Positions 1-11,569 of a stretch of 64,000 nucleotides of DNA are shown in pieces. Every line of letters begins with the position of its first letter. Positions within the stretch are counted from its first letter, which is position 1. A program made the translations under genes and the position numbers. Under the pieces are notes generated by a model, which saw only the letters and a list, made by a program, of their open reading frames with translations, made no database searches and was not told the DNA's origin. This DNA comes from Malaya genurostris (lineage: Eukaryota > Arthropoda > Insecta > Diptera > Culicidae): contig NC_080572.1 of assembly GCF_030247185.1 (NCBI RefSeq), positions 82,690,935 to 82,754,934 on the forward strand, written 5' to 3'.

Positions 1-1487
1 CAGAAGCGAACCGTTAAACAATTGTACTCAAACCTGCAAAATCATTGTCATCTGAATACAGAGAAATATTGGGAAAATAAATCGATTTCAAACAGCCGTT
101 TGCACCGCATACTAATCTAGAAATATTTCTGGCTTCCTAGAGTTGCCGGATGTAACAGTTTTTTTAAGGCTACCTGAAATACCAAAACTGCTGCCATAGT
201 ACGAGTCAAGACGCTAGTTAGTGGAATGAACTAAATCTACCCGTTGGCTGCCTCCAAATCCTGTCCTTCGCGGGTAAAAATCTTCGTTTGTCACGCACCT
301 CTTTTTACTTAAGTCTAGAGCTTCTATTCATAAATCAAACAATAAACATTTATTAAAATAAAAAATTTAAAATTATAATATATGGTTAAATTAAATCCTC
401 ATGTTTAGTAGACGTCTCCATTGTTAAAAATACCCATTGTCTCTATAAGTACATTTATTAAAACATCTCAGATATAACAAGTAACTGTGCTTGTAAAGAA
501 GTTTCGTCACATTATCACTTTATAGCTTTATTAATAATGTATGGCAGTGGATTCGAATTGAAGTAAAACATCGTACTTGTTTCTTGCGTTGTTTCATATT
601 AATTCCAATCTCTAATAATAACAACAATAAGAGAGACAGTGGGGCATATGTCCACGGTCTTAGTAATAAGCACACAAATATATGTTGCTCCCGAGCCCAT
701 TATTACGTAAAAGCGGCACTGCTGTAAATCAAAATAAGCCTAGTTCCTTCAGACCAAACCTTTCAATAATAATAAGACTGAACTACCATTTATTTATTCT
801 ATTTAAAATAATTTTTCGAATAGATGTACAATGAACCATGAACATTTCTATTTAATTCAATGATAACATAATCAATAGGAGACCATAGACGAGGATCAGT
901 AGTGTAATTCAATATGTAATGAGTAGCAACAATTAAAATGGCTGTAATGTAATGTAATGGCTAATTATAATGACATTACTCGATTGTAAGGACTCTCAAT
1001 TAAGCTAAGAAATATCAATGAAACGATTTGGATTCATTTCGGTCTTCCTTTCGCTCTTGCTCTCTCAATTCACTCTCTTTCTGTGTGGGCTATCGGCATG
1101 GTGCGAAAAACTCGGTGAGGAATATCGGCGGCAAGCAAATGGATTTTATCCCGGGTCCGGGATTCCAATACATGCACACGCCGGCAGCTCAGTCATCGCC
1201 GATGAGGAAAAAAAACGTCCCGGATAGTCCCGGACGGTCCCGTCCCGGTCGTCCCGGTGTAGTGCGAACAGGCTATTACGCAACCCTGTACGATGATGTA
1301 AATGCATAGTCACAGAGATAGTTATTTTTCTACTTTTCAGTTTGAATTGCTTGCAGAGCAGCTCTGGTAGTGTTACTGTACCAATAATCTCATTAGTCGA
1401 GTGCGAAAATTATTTTGTGGATTACACGACTTTTATTCAACGAGTTGTGATACAATCGGAGTCTGATGGATAATGATCATGTGAGAA
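1..1487. other. AT-rich stretch without recognised gene
   Basis: No gene or clear repeat is recognised. Short open frames near 1018-1309 start with a hydrophobic run resembling a signal peptide but then enter a low-complexity GTCCCGG-type repeat (about 1220-1260). I see no supporting splice sites or family motif, so no gene is called. Confidence 0.4.
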
Positions 1488-1930
1488 CCTCAGTTTACGA
1501 ACACTTTTTTTACGTTACCTTTTTTTACGTCATTAATTTTACAAAGCAAATCCCAAATAACGTAATCTTTTTTTACGAACCTGCTTCGATTTTGGTTTGG
1601 CATACAATGAAAATAATGATGGCGACTTCTAGTTCATTGATATTACTTGAATTCCCTTACAACATGGGTAATTTCAGTAATCGTTTTCCGACATCTACTC
1701 ATTAAATCCGTTCCGAAAATATTCGAATTGTAAGGGGTTCCAAAGAAATATCAAAGAACCGGAATTCGCCATCTTGGATTTTGATGTGACCCCAAACATT
1801 ATTTTCTTGCACCTACTCTGCACATCCGTTCCGGAAATAGCCATATGATTGGGTGTTTCCACATTCAATATACAGAACTTTTTTCACGAACTACCTTAGT
1901 TTACGAACCCTCGTTTAGTTCGTGAAAGGA
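1488..1930. repeat. Interspersed repeat with TTTACGAAC motifs at both ends
   Basis: The motif CAGTTTACGAAC near 1491 recurs as TTAGTTTACGAACCC near 1894, and variants of TTTTTTACG recur between them. This looks like a short degenerate interspersed element. No coding potential or clear target duplication is visible, and its class is unknown. Confidence 0.35.
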
Positions 1931-2670
1931 AGTTTCGGTGTACATGACACTGAAAAATCGAGAACAATACTTCCACCTAGCCGTATATTCGTTCAATTGA
2001 AAAGGTTTGGTTAGTTGATGACCAAATACATTGATAACTTTGATTCGAATGAAAAGTAAGAGCAGAATTTTGTTCGGATCCGACTTCCGAACAACGGAAC
2101 AACGGGGTGAAGTGTGTTTAATATTTCTACCGACATGTAATTTTCGCTCTATGCTACAGAAAACGAAGAGTTCGTATAAACTTGGCTTAAAACTTTTCAA
2201 AAATTGGAAAGGTTATGCTAGTGTATGCTCAAACACTCTTTTTTGTTCTGATTCCCGATTCAACCTTAAAGTTTGCGGGTCACTCCGTTAGGTATATTCA
2301 CAATAAAATTTCGGATGATTCACAATAAAATTTGCCTACACCAAAAATGGATCTCAAACCGACTCTGTACGCATTCACCCCATCATACTCAAACTCATTC
2401 TAGCTGACATGTTACTACCATACTATAGATTGGATTAAACATAACCCAGCCTTAGTGTATGCATATTAAAAACTAGTCGCGATTTGCTGCTAGAGTCTTT
2501 TTTATTAAGTGCAGTGCAGTAATCTACGTGTGTGAAAAGCGTGAAGTTCAGAACAATATGAGCTTACACTAAATTTTAGAATTTTACAATTAACTCAGCA
2601 TATTCTCCTAATCCATCGTCCACCCGAAAACAATCGTTTCTGATATATTATAAGAATTAATGCTGGATTT

Positions 2671-4043
2671 TCACTTCCTAAAACTCAACAAGAACGTTAG
2701 CAAATTGTAAGTCATGTTCACTAGATAGCCAAAATTTTCCATTGACATGATAAAGAATCCACCACAGCTGAAGCTAAGTCCTCGTTGACAACGGGTTATA
2801 ATCAGTAGGTATAGCTGAACAGTTCCTCGATATTCACTGCTCCGCTTTGGTGAGAGCTGAAGTTTGGTTGGCCACGGTAATCCATAGACGATGTCTCCGA
2901 TTTCGTTGGTCTGGTAAACAAAAAATAAACTAAATTGTGAAAGTATTACAAAACGGTTGATTTTATACACTCACCATGCTCTCGAGATTTTCAATACATC
3001 GGCTAATAATCCACCACTGAGCTAGAATTAGTATTGCCACACCTACTAAAATAAGATAAAACCCGGAATGCGTTTCGTATAAGATAAGCATAACACTCAA
3101 GGCCATCATGCCATACGCATAGTAGTAATACAGCAATAGAGTCGGCTTCGTAAATTTTTGCAGCTGCTCAATAAAATCGAAAAACGTTTGCTGTTTCTGC
3201 ACAGCTAAGGTCAGCTGAGTTGTTAAAATTTTCGCGAAAAGATGATCGTTAACGGAACCGGAGGGCTGTTCGCTGAGCAAGTGATGGACGTTTTTCTCCA
3301 GAGTTTCAAATATGTCAACCAAAATTTCTAACTCGGTCTCCATGGCCTTGAATTGCGAGATAAGGGTGACTGTAAATACCGACGATAGGCCTCCGTTTAC
3401 CAAGATGCACACCAAAGTGTTCACTTCGGTAAGAACTGATGCCAACCAGTGGCGTTCGCCTAGATGCAGATACATTCTATATTCCGGCTTTCGCCAGACT
3501 ACGCTGACAAACAAAACAACCTCGTTGAACACATATACGAAAAGGTGACACAATGCAAAGATCACGTTAAAACGAAATGAACGAAAACGTTTTTGAAACG
3601 CCTTCGGATCTTTTGGTCTATTCTGTCTGGCGTTGATGTAAGCACGGATTCGATCCTGTTCCGGTTGAGTCCATCGGATTAGCTGGATTTGCACAAGATT
3701 CATTCCACGGAACCACCATAGCCCAGCCGTTCCACCGAAATAGCCCAAATCTCGCCATTCGATGAATGCGGCAGCGTAAAGTTTAACGCTCTGATCTAGA
3801 AACATCACAACCAGATGGGTGACGTAAATAAACCAAATCAAGCGTTGTCTACGGGTCCAGGATTTCATGTTGTAACCTGTTTTCAATGGTAATATCACCA
3901 AATGTTTCTAAGCCCAAGCTTTTGCAATGTATACCGATAAACTTTTCCAGCGGTTTGAGGTAATAGAAATAATCCACATCCTTCTCGAACCTGAATAACT
4001 TGTAACGTACGAACTGCGATACAATTTTCCAATAGGTCGCCAT
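2671..4043 (-). CDS. Insect odorant receptor (7tm_6 family), three exons
   Basis: Exon 1 is 4043-3935, exon 2 3876-2975, exon 3 2910-2671, all on the minus strand. Introns are 58 nt (GTATAC...ACAG, phase 1) and 64 nt (GTGAGT...CCAG, phase 0). Joining them gives 1251 nt, 416 residues plus TGA, the usual size for this family. The start is the ATG at 4043 (MATYWKIVSQ), followed by the family-like YFYYLKPLEKFIG. Seven hydrophobic segments fall at about 49-65, 80-100, 140-163, 184-210, 277-300, 304-323 and the C terminus. The C terminus has the conserved layout: RSQR-like CQRGLSFSCGGFF, then TYNLLTFLL near the end. Insect ORs are inverted-topology ligand-gated cation channels that work with the Orco co-receptor in olfactory neuron dendrites. 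Which odour this one binds cannot be told. An upstream TTG-initiated reading of exon 2 is an artefact of reading into the intron. No second receptor lies nearby. Confidence 0.9.
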
Positions 4044-4234
4044 TCTGCTAGGTTTCAGTGCGGGCGAACAACTAAAACAAAATCCATACCACATTGAGGA
4101 CGTGTACGATTTTAATTGTGCGGGAAAACTGATTAGAAATTTCCTTTGTACGCTTGCTGCTACCCAAGAAAAATGAACTCTTTGTTCGTGATGGATGTGT
4201 CTTTGAAGTGAGTGACATTTTCCAAAGGGACAGT

Positions 4235-4425
4235 CACTTAACACAAACTACGTTGTGCCTGTTAAAAACCACGTGATATACTATGAGCCTAAGTGTGCCC
4301 CAGCTACTTGTAAAAAGTGAGCCTGTGTGTGCCGCAACCTCTGGAACTGAATTAAAACGAAAGTGCCAATATTGAAAAATGAACCAATGCATTATGTAAA
4401 TGTGTGCTCTAAGCAGTGCATTTTT
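4235..4425. repeat. Interspersed repeat, second copy at 54.17 kb
   Basis: The segment from ACTTAACACAAACT to GTGTGTGC about 190 bp later is shared, with substitutions, with 54170-54330. Shared blocks include GTGTGCCGCAAC and AAAACGAAAG.TCCAATATTGA. It lies just upstream of the receptor gene, so part of the receptor 5' flank is repeat-derived. Confidence 0.55.
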
Positions 4426-4916
4426 CGTGATGAATTATTCATAATAGTGAGGAAAGCTTTACTGCAGCACTTCTTCTCCGATTTCGCTAGTAGTCATGCC
4501 GGTGTTTAGTTAAATTCGACAGAAATTAATTAAAATTTCCTAACAAAATATATAAATTCGGATCTTTTAATTCTTTTTTCGGATACACTGGAACCTCAAT
4601 TTCCGCGCAAAGTCGGCAGTGCCTAAAAGTAAATAAATTATTGTCCTTAAGGACTAGACTGTGCTACAGCCAGAACCACAATTGGTAATGTATTTGCTTT
4701 TCATATTTTTTGGGATTCGAATTGCTTACTTGACTATTTATAGATGTTCCTAGTATGTTCTCAGTATTCCAACAACTTCAGTGAAAACTGGTCCTAAGAT
4801 TTACACAAGCAATCGGTAGGTCAATGCTCGAAAGTTTACTTCCTCGTTAAATTTCCTACGAAAATAAGACATGTACTAATTTTTAGATTTTATAGGGTGA
4901 TCTCCAGCCGTTTTAC

Positions 4917-5412
4917 CTTTTTTATATATGGGGCATTCCAAACAAAATCAGCCACCCAATTTTTTTTTTCATCTAACTATTTTTTTCGGTAAAGAACTCG
5001 AAAATATTCGACACGTATTTTTTTATTTCAATATGGTACGTGAAATTTTCGAGATATGATTTTTTGAAATTTCGCGTTTTCAAAAAAGAGCCTTTTTTCA
5101 ACAGCCTATACTGTAAAATCTAATAAAGATACAAAAATTCGTCCAAGACATGAAATGTGCGTCTTTCCCTTAGCTTTCAAATAAGCGATTCCATAAAACA
5201 ACCTTTAAAGTTAGTATAATGGAAAAAGTTAATAATTAATAAACAAATAACAAAATTTCAAACTTGGGCCTAATTTTTTGTTGTTTGGTTTAACTGAATC
5301 TTGGCAAAGTTTCAGAGTGAAAAGATCAATACTTTCGGATCAGTGAATTTTTCAATAACGACCCGCACGCGCGGAGCGTACCGCAGCGCAATTCGCTCGG
5401 GTACGGGCTTAA
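4917..5412. repeat. Left inverted arm of element A
   Basis: This arm is the reverse complement of 12639-13041. Shared blocks include AAAATCAGCCACCCAA, CGGTAAAGAACTCGAAAATA, CAGCCTATACTGTAAAATCT, CGTCCAAGACATGAAAT and CAATTCGCTCGG.TACGGGCTTA. The left arm is about 90 bp longer because of internal indels. Between the arms, on the minus strand, lie two parts of one broken protein gene, so the pair looks like the long terminal inverted repeats of a DNA transposon. The 64-codon frame within it (5301-5495) starts at TTG and has a mirror-image counterpart in the other arm; I treat it as non-coding. Confidence 0.7.
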
Positions 5413-5606
5413 CTGGTCGACACATGTTGAGCCACAGATCGAATCCTAAATTGGTCAGTTTATTGTTAGCAACGTTTCAGGCAGAAAGCGAGTAAAATTG
5501 GGACAAAGGATTTACGTGAGTAATAGAATAACGGTGACAAAAAGCTTTGGCACAGTTGCAAGTTGCACAGTTTTTCTATGATTTGGTTTTTCTGGTCTAC
5601 AAAAAC

Positions 5607-6032
5607 TCAATGCTTCATTTTGAATTCCTTGTCTCCGTGCGGCTCAACATAGTGAAACGATTGTGTTCCAGAAAAAGTTTTAGATTTTTCGAAACGATTT
5701 TCAAGAAATTTCTCTGCTTTTGAATAATCTTCCGAACATTTGTATATGACTGAAATATTGGGTAGAGAAGATGCTTTCCTAGCCCACTCGTACAATTCAT
5801 TCGCGGTCGAAATTTGACAGTCATTGATCATTTGTAAATCTGCGCGACGTGCCATTCTTTTGATAGTTCCTCCAGCACCGTCGCATGGCCCTTGTCCATG
5901 AGCTGTCGCTTGAAAATTCCACTGCACAAAACGTTGAAAATCATTCTCGTGATGACAAATTTTTTCGCAAAGTTTTTTACATTTTTGTTTTTGCTGAGGA
6001 GCGCCGTCAGAATAGATGCACTTGCGTATATG
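5607..6032 (-). pseudogene. C-terminal part of a broken HGQGPCDG-family protein (element A)
   Basis: The minus-strand frame reads YSDGAPQQ, then WNFQATAHGQGPCDGAGG followed by KRMARRADLQ, and ends with a GTQSFHYVEP block before the stop at 5607. I recall this order (SDGA..Q; W-F-AT-HG-GPCDG-GG-KR; GT.S-H) from a family of unnamed insect and cnidarian proteins, many probably transposon-derived; its reaction is not known to me. The stretch beyond 6032 belongs to the insertion described at 6033-12281, and the N-terminal part resumes at 12282-12529 on the same strand. The gene is therefore disrupted. A related fragment lies at 42200-42515. Acidic residues in SDGA and GPCDG could be catalytic if it is a transposase, which is inference. 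Confidence 0.6.
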
Positions 6033-6415
6033 CACGGAAAGACCGAAATCAGCTCTGCGCCTAATTCGTATTACTGTTTTTAAATTAGTTGATTTTAACA
6101 ACAAAATTTCCAAAATAACTATGAAATTAGTTAAAATTGAGAATTTACTTTGCTGAAAAAACTTTTATTTTTAGAGAAGAAGTTTAGTTGGCGAATATCC
6201 TGAACACAAACCAGCAATATTTCAATCCAACACGAAATTCTCATTGACAACTAATTTTTGTTATTCAAATCAGAAAATTTGTTTCTATTTATCTATCACC
6301 ATCATTGCTGAAAGGCAGTACAAAGAAAACAAAAATGAAATTGGTTTTATTAACAAGTTTATAAGCCAAAAACTCATGAGAAGTATCAAAGCAAAACAAT
6401 CCATTAAACCTGTTT

Positions 6416-6460
6416 TAATCCACCTAGTGGTATGATAATGCCTTTCTCTTCTTTCATAAC
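6416..6460 (+). repeat. Lone 5' end of repeat family X
   Basis: AATCCACCTAGTGGTATGATAATGCCTTTCTC matches the start of family X elements, which open with the near-palindrome CCACYTAGTGG. It is 240 bp upstream of the tandem array and may be a decayed earlier copy. Confidence 0.4.
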
Positions 6461-6660
6461 AGTCTCATGAAAATATGTTTCATACTTTTATTAAATATTT
6501 TAGATGCTAATTTTGTCACCAATTGATTCAGCCTGATTCGAGTAGTTCACAAAAGCATGCTTCAGTGTTTATGTCACACAGTCAGCATCATTTTTCCAAA
6601 CTAGTGCTTGACATTTGCGTTGCCTATTTGTATAAGAACAGTGATGCTAATCTAAAAAAA

Positions 6661-7729
6661 GCCTTCTTAGTCCACTTAGTGGGATTTTCATATATCTTGA
6701 AAAATCACCATAGGGGGGAGTACATGAAATTTTCGAAATCGAAAAAAAATTTTTGATGCCAAACGGCTTAGAATTGCATGAAACGTCAAAATATAGTGTC
6801 ATCTCGAAAAAAAAATTTTTTGAAAATATCGACTTTTTGGGACTTAGAAAAAATATGAAAATTTTTCTAAGTCCCAGAAAGTTGATTTTTTCAAAAAAAT
6901 TTTTTTTTGAGATGACACTAAATTTCGATGTTTTATGCAGTTTTAAGAGTTTTGGCATCAAAAAAAATTTTCGATTTTGGAAATTTCATGTACTCCCCCC
7001 TATGGTGCTTTTTCAAGATCGATAATTGTCAAACCTTTACCACCGGGCAGCACCCCTTAAGCATGTCCGATTTAGGTCAAATTTTGCATGAAGGCTTTTT
7101 TCGAGGTGCTTAAACTTTTGAGCACTAGAACTTTACGAAAATAGAGTTGATCCCAAAATTTTGGCACCCTTATATATACAAGAGCGGTAAAAATCAACGT
7201 GTTTTGTCGGTTACGTCACTTATACCATCATATATCTGGAACCAAAAGTCACAACCATTTGATCTTCGAACTTGATCAACGGCCCGACAGTAGCTTTCAA
7301 ACGAGCCCAAGTTTGTTAAAATCGGATCAGCCATCTCTGAGAAAATTGAGCGCGTTCAAATACAACGCTTTTTGTCGGTTACGTCACTTATACAATCATA
7401 TCTCCGGAACCAAAAGTCACAACCATTTGATCTTCGAACTTGATCAATGGCCCGCCAGTAGCTTTCAAACGAGTCCAAGTTTGTTCAAATCGGTTCAGCC
7501 ATCTCTGAGAAAATTGAGCGCGTTCAAATACAACGCTTTTTGTCGGTTACGTCACTTATACAATCATATCTCCGGAACCAAAAGTCACAGCCATTTTATC
7601 TTCGAACTTGATCAATGCCCCGATAGTAGCTTTCAAACGAGCCCAAGTTTGTTAAAATCGGTTGAGCCATCTCTGAGAAAATTGAGCGCGTTCAAATATC
7701 TTCGAAAAGTGCACACACATACACACATA

Positions 7730-7761
<32 letters not shown>

Positions 7762-7882
7762 GACATTTTCCGATCTCGTCGAGCTGAGTCGAATGGTATA
7801 TAACACTATGGGTCTCCGAGGCTCCGTTCGAAAGTCGGTTTTTCCAGCAATTCTAATACCTTTCTATAGAGAAAGGCAAAAA
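6661..7882 (+). repeat. Family X unit 1 of the array
   Basis: 1222 bp. Hairpin arms 6694-7019 with the loop near 6856; 168-bp sub-repeats 7206-7709; microsatellite 7711-7762; terminal hairpin 7859-7876. Confidence 0.9.
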
Positions 7883-8951
7883 GCCTTCTTAGTCCACTTA
7901 GTGGGATTTTCATATATCTTGAAAAATCACCATAGGGGGGAGTACATGAAATTTTCGAAATCGAAAAAAAATTTTTGATGCCAAACGGCTTAGAATTGCA
8001 TGAAACGTCAAAATATAGTGTCATCTCGAAAAAAAAATTTTTTGAAAATATCGACTTTTTGGGACTTAGAAAAAATATGAAAATTTTTCTAAGTCCCAGA
8101 AAGTTGATTTTTTCAAAAAAATTTTTTTTTGAGATGACACTAAATTTCGATGTTTTATGCAGTTTTAAGAGTTTTGGCATCAAAAAAAATTTTCGATTTT
8201 GGAAATTTCATGTACTCCCCCCTATGGTGCTTTTTCAAGATCGATAATTGTCAAACCTTTACCACCGGGCAGCACCCCTTAAGCATGTCCGATTTAGGTC
8301 AAATTTTGCATGAAGGCTTTTTTCGAGGTGCTTAAACTTTTGAGCACTAGAACTTTACGAAAATAGAGTTGATCCCAAAATTTTGGCACCCTTATATATA
8401 CAAGAGCGGTAAAAATCAACGTGTTTTGTCGGTTACGTCACTTATACCATCATATATCTGGAACCAAAAGTCACAACCATTTGATCTTCGAACTTGATCA
8501 ACGGCCCGACAGTAGCTTTCAAACGAGCCCAAGTTTGTTAAAATCGGATCAGCCATCTCTGAGAAAATTGAGCGCGTTCAAATACAACGCTTTTTGTCGG
8601 TTACGTCACTTATACAATCATATCTCCGGAACCAAAAGTCACAACCATTTGATCTTCGAACTTGATCAATGGCCCGCCAGTAGCTTTCAAACGAGTCCAA
8701 GTTTGTTCAAATCGGTTCAGCCATCTCTGAGAAAATTGAGCGCGTTCAAATACAACGCTTTTTGTCGGTTACGTCACTTATACAATCATATCTCCGGAAC
8801 CAAAAGTCACAGCCATTTTATCTTCGAACTTGATCAATGCCCCGATAGTAGCTTTCAAACGAGCCCAAGTTTGTTAAAATCGGTTGAGCCATCTCTGAGA
8901 AAATTGAGCGCGTTCAAATATCTTCGAAAAGTGCACACACATACACACATA

Positions 8952-8989
<38 letters not shown>

Positions 8990-9106
8990 TTTTCCGATCT
9001 CGTCGAGCTGAGTCGAATGGTATATAACACTATGGGTCTCCGAGGCTCCGTTCGAAAGTCGGTTTTTCCAGCAATTCTAATACCTTTCTATAGAGAAAGG
9101 CAAAAA
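7883..9106 (+). repeat. Family X unit 2 of the array
   Basis: 1224 bp, identical in layout to unit 1. It has one extra CA dinucleotide in the microsatellite near 8935-8985. Confidence 0.9.
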
Positions 9107-10175
9107 GCCTTCTTAGTCCACTTAGTGGGATTTTCATATATCTTGAAAAATCACCATAGGGGGGAGTACATGAAATTTTCGAAATCGAAAAAAAATTTTT
9201 GATGCCAAACGGCTTAGAATTGCATGAAACGTCAAAATATAGTGTCATCTCGAAAAAAAAATTTTTTGAAAATATCGACTTTTTGGGACTTAGAAAAAAT
9301 ATGAAAATTTTTCTAAGTCCCAGAAAGTTGATATTTTCAAAAAAATTTTTTTTTGAGATGACACTAAATTTCGATGTTTTATGCAGTTTTAAGAGTTTTG
9401 GCATCAAAAAAAATTTTCGATTTTGGAAATTTCATGTACTCCCCCCTATGGTGCTTTTTCAAGATCGATAATTGTCAAACCTTTACCACCGGGCAGCACC
9501 CCTTAAGCATGTCCGATTTAGGTCAAATTTTGCATGAAGGCTTTTTTCGAGGTGCTTAAACTTTTGAGCACTAGAACTTTACGAAAATAGAGTTGATCCC
9601 AAAATTTTGGCACCCTTATATATACAAGAGCGGTAAAAATCAACGTGTTTTGTCGGTTACGTCACTTATACCATCATATATCTGGAACCAAAAGTCACAA
9701 CCATTTGATCTTCGAACTTGATCAACGGCCCGACAGTAGCTTTCAAACGAGCCCAAGTTTGTTAAAATCGGATCAGCCATCTCTGAGAAAATTGAGCGCG
9801 TTCAAATACAACGCTTTTTGTCGGTTACGTCACTTATACAATCATATCTCCGGAACCAAAAGTCACAACCATTTGATCTTCGAACTTGATCAATGGCCCG
9901 CCAGTAGCTTTCAAACGAGTCCAAGTTTGTTCAAATCGGTTCAGCCATCTCTGAGAAAATTGAGCGCGTTCAAATACAACGCTTTTTGTCGGTTACGTCA
10001 CTTATACAATCATATCTCCGGAACCAAAAGTCACAGCCATTTTATCTTCGAACTTGATCAATGCCCCGATAGTAGCTTTCAAACGAGCCCAAGTTTGTTA
10101 AAATCGGTTGAGCCATCTTTGAGAAAATTGAGCGCGTTCAAATATCTTCGAAAAGTGCACACACATACACACATA

Positions 10176-10207
<32 letters not shown>

Positions 10208-10328
10208 GACATTTTCCGATCTCGTCGAGCTGAGTCGAATGGTATATAACACTATGGGTCTCCGAGGCTCCGTTCGAAAGTCGGTTTTTCCAGCAATTCT
10301 AATACCTTTCTATAGAGAAAGGCAAAAA
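9107..10328 (+). repeat. Family X unit 3 of the array
   Basis: 1222 bp. It carries private substitutions: GTTGATATTTTC instead of GTTGATTTTTTC in the right hairpin arm (near 9328), and CATCTTTGAG instead of CATCTCTGAG near 10117. These show that the units are not simply one assembled copy repeated. Confidence 0.9.
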
Positions 10329-11397
10329 GCCTTCTTAGTCCACTTAGTGGGATTTTCATATATCTTGAAAAATCACCATAGGGGGGAGTACATGAAATTT
10401 TCGAAATCGAAAAAAAATTTTTGATGCCAAACGGCTTAGAATTGCATGAAACGTCAAAATATAGTGTCATCTCGAAAAAAAAATTTTTTGAAAATATCGA
10501 CTTTTTGGGACTTAGAAAAAATATGAAAATTTTTCTAAGTCCCAGAAAGTTGATTTTTTCAAAAAAATTTTTTTTTGAGATGACACTAAATTTCGATGTT
10601 TTATGCAGTTTTAAGAGTTTTGGCATCAAAAAAAATTTTCGATTTTGGAAATTTCATGTACTCCCCCCTATGGTGCTTTTTCAAGATCGATAATTGTCAA
10701 ACCTTTACCACCGGGCAGCACCCCTTAAGCATGTCCGATTTAGGTCAAATTTTGCATGAAGGCTTTTTTCGAGGTGCTTAAACTTTTGAGCACTAGAACT
10801 TTACGAAAATAGAGTTGATCCCAAAATTTTGGCACCCTTATATATACAAGAGCGGTAAAAATCAACGTGTTTTGTCGGTTACGTCACTTATACCATCATA
10901 TATCTGGAACCAAAAGTCACAACCATTTGATCTTCGAACTTGATCAACGGCCCGACAGTAGCTTTCAAACGAGCCCAAGTTTGTTAAAATCGGATCAGCC
11001 ATCTCTGAGAAAATTGAGCGCGTTCAAATACAACGCTTTTTGTCGGTTACGTCACTTATACAATCATATCTCCGGAACCAAAAGTCACAACCATTTGATC
11101 TTCGAACTTGATCAATGGCCCGCCAGTAGCTTTCAAACGAGTCCAAGTTTGTTCAAATCGGTTCAGCCATCTCTGAGAAAATTGAGCGCGTTCAAATACA
11201 ACGCTTTTTGTCGGTTACGTCACTTATACAATCATATCTCCGGAACCAAAAGTCACAGCCATTTTATCTTCGAACTTGATCAATGCCCCGATAGTAGCTT
11301 TCAAACGAGCCCAAGTTTGTTAAAATCGGTTGAGCCATCTCTGAGAAAATTGAGCGCGTTCAAATATCTTCGAAAAGTGCACACACATACACACATA

Positions 11398-11441
<44 letters not shown>

Positions 11442-11558
11442 TTTTCCGATCTCGTCGAGCTGAGTCGAATGGTATATAACACTATGGGTCTCCGAGGCTC
11501 CGTTCGAAAGTCGGTTTTTCCAGCAATTCTAATACCTTTCTATAGAGAAAGGCAAAAA
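10329..11558 (+). repeat. Family X unit 4 of the array
   Basis: 1230 bp, with the longest CA tract (about 11378-11438). After its terminal hairpin the sequence leaves the repeat at GGCAAAAAGCTAAAAAGG. Confidence 0.9.
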
Positions 11559-11569
11559 GCTAAAAAGGA

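Larger units (their letters stand above)
6661..11558 (+). repeat. Tandem array of four complete family X units
   Basis: Four head-to-tail units start at 6661, 7883, 9107 and 10329, with lengths 1222, 1224, 1222 and 1230. They differ almost only in CA-microsatellite length. Each unit contains, in order: a 5' CCACTTAGTGG palindrome, a 326-bp inverted repeat, three 168-bp sub-repeats (unit 1 at 7206, 7374 and 7542), a CA/TACA microsatellite, a conserved 3' block (CTCGTCGAGCTGAGTCGAATGG...) and a terminal hairpin CCTTTCTATAGAGAAAGG. Recurrent frames of 60-260 codons in the array start at GTG or TTG in many cases and encode only the repeats, so none is annotated as a gene. Confidence 0.92.

Noticed and set aside
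1018..1227. 69-codon frame with a signal-peptide-like start
   Set aside because: Short, enters low-complexity GTCCCGG sequence, overlaps another frame of equal quality, and no family or splice support.
3877..3898. Alternative intron 1 using GTGATATT as donor
   Set aside because: It would be only 22 nt, too short to splice; the 58-nt intron gives a correct phase.
2963..3901. Reading exon 2 of the receptor as a gene starting at 3901
   Set aside because: That start is TTG inside intron 1; joining with exon 1 via GTATAC...ACAG restores a family-like N terminus.
5301..5495. Frames starting KFQS.KINTFG in both arms of element A
   Set aside because: They are mirror copies within the inverted arms, start at TTG and show no domain; conservation is explained by the arms being inverted repeats.
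7580..7600. CACAGCCATTTT in the array resembles the core of miR-2/miR-13
   Set aside because: It lies in a sub-repeat related to CACAACCATTTG in the sister sub-repeats, with no precursor-like hairpin around it; chance match.
7199..7978. Recurring 196-259-codon frames in the array (also at 8421, 9645 and 10867)
   Set aside because: They translate 168-bp sub-repeats and the CA microsatellite, start at GTG, and vary only with microsatellite length; no protein family.
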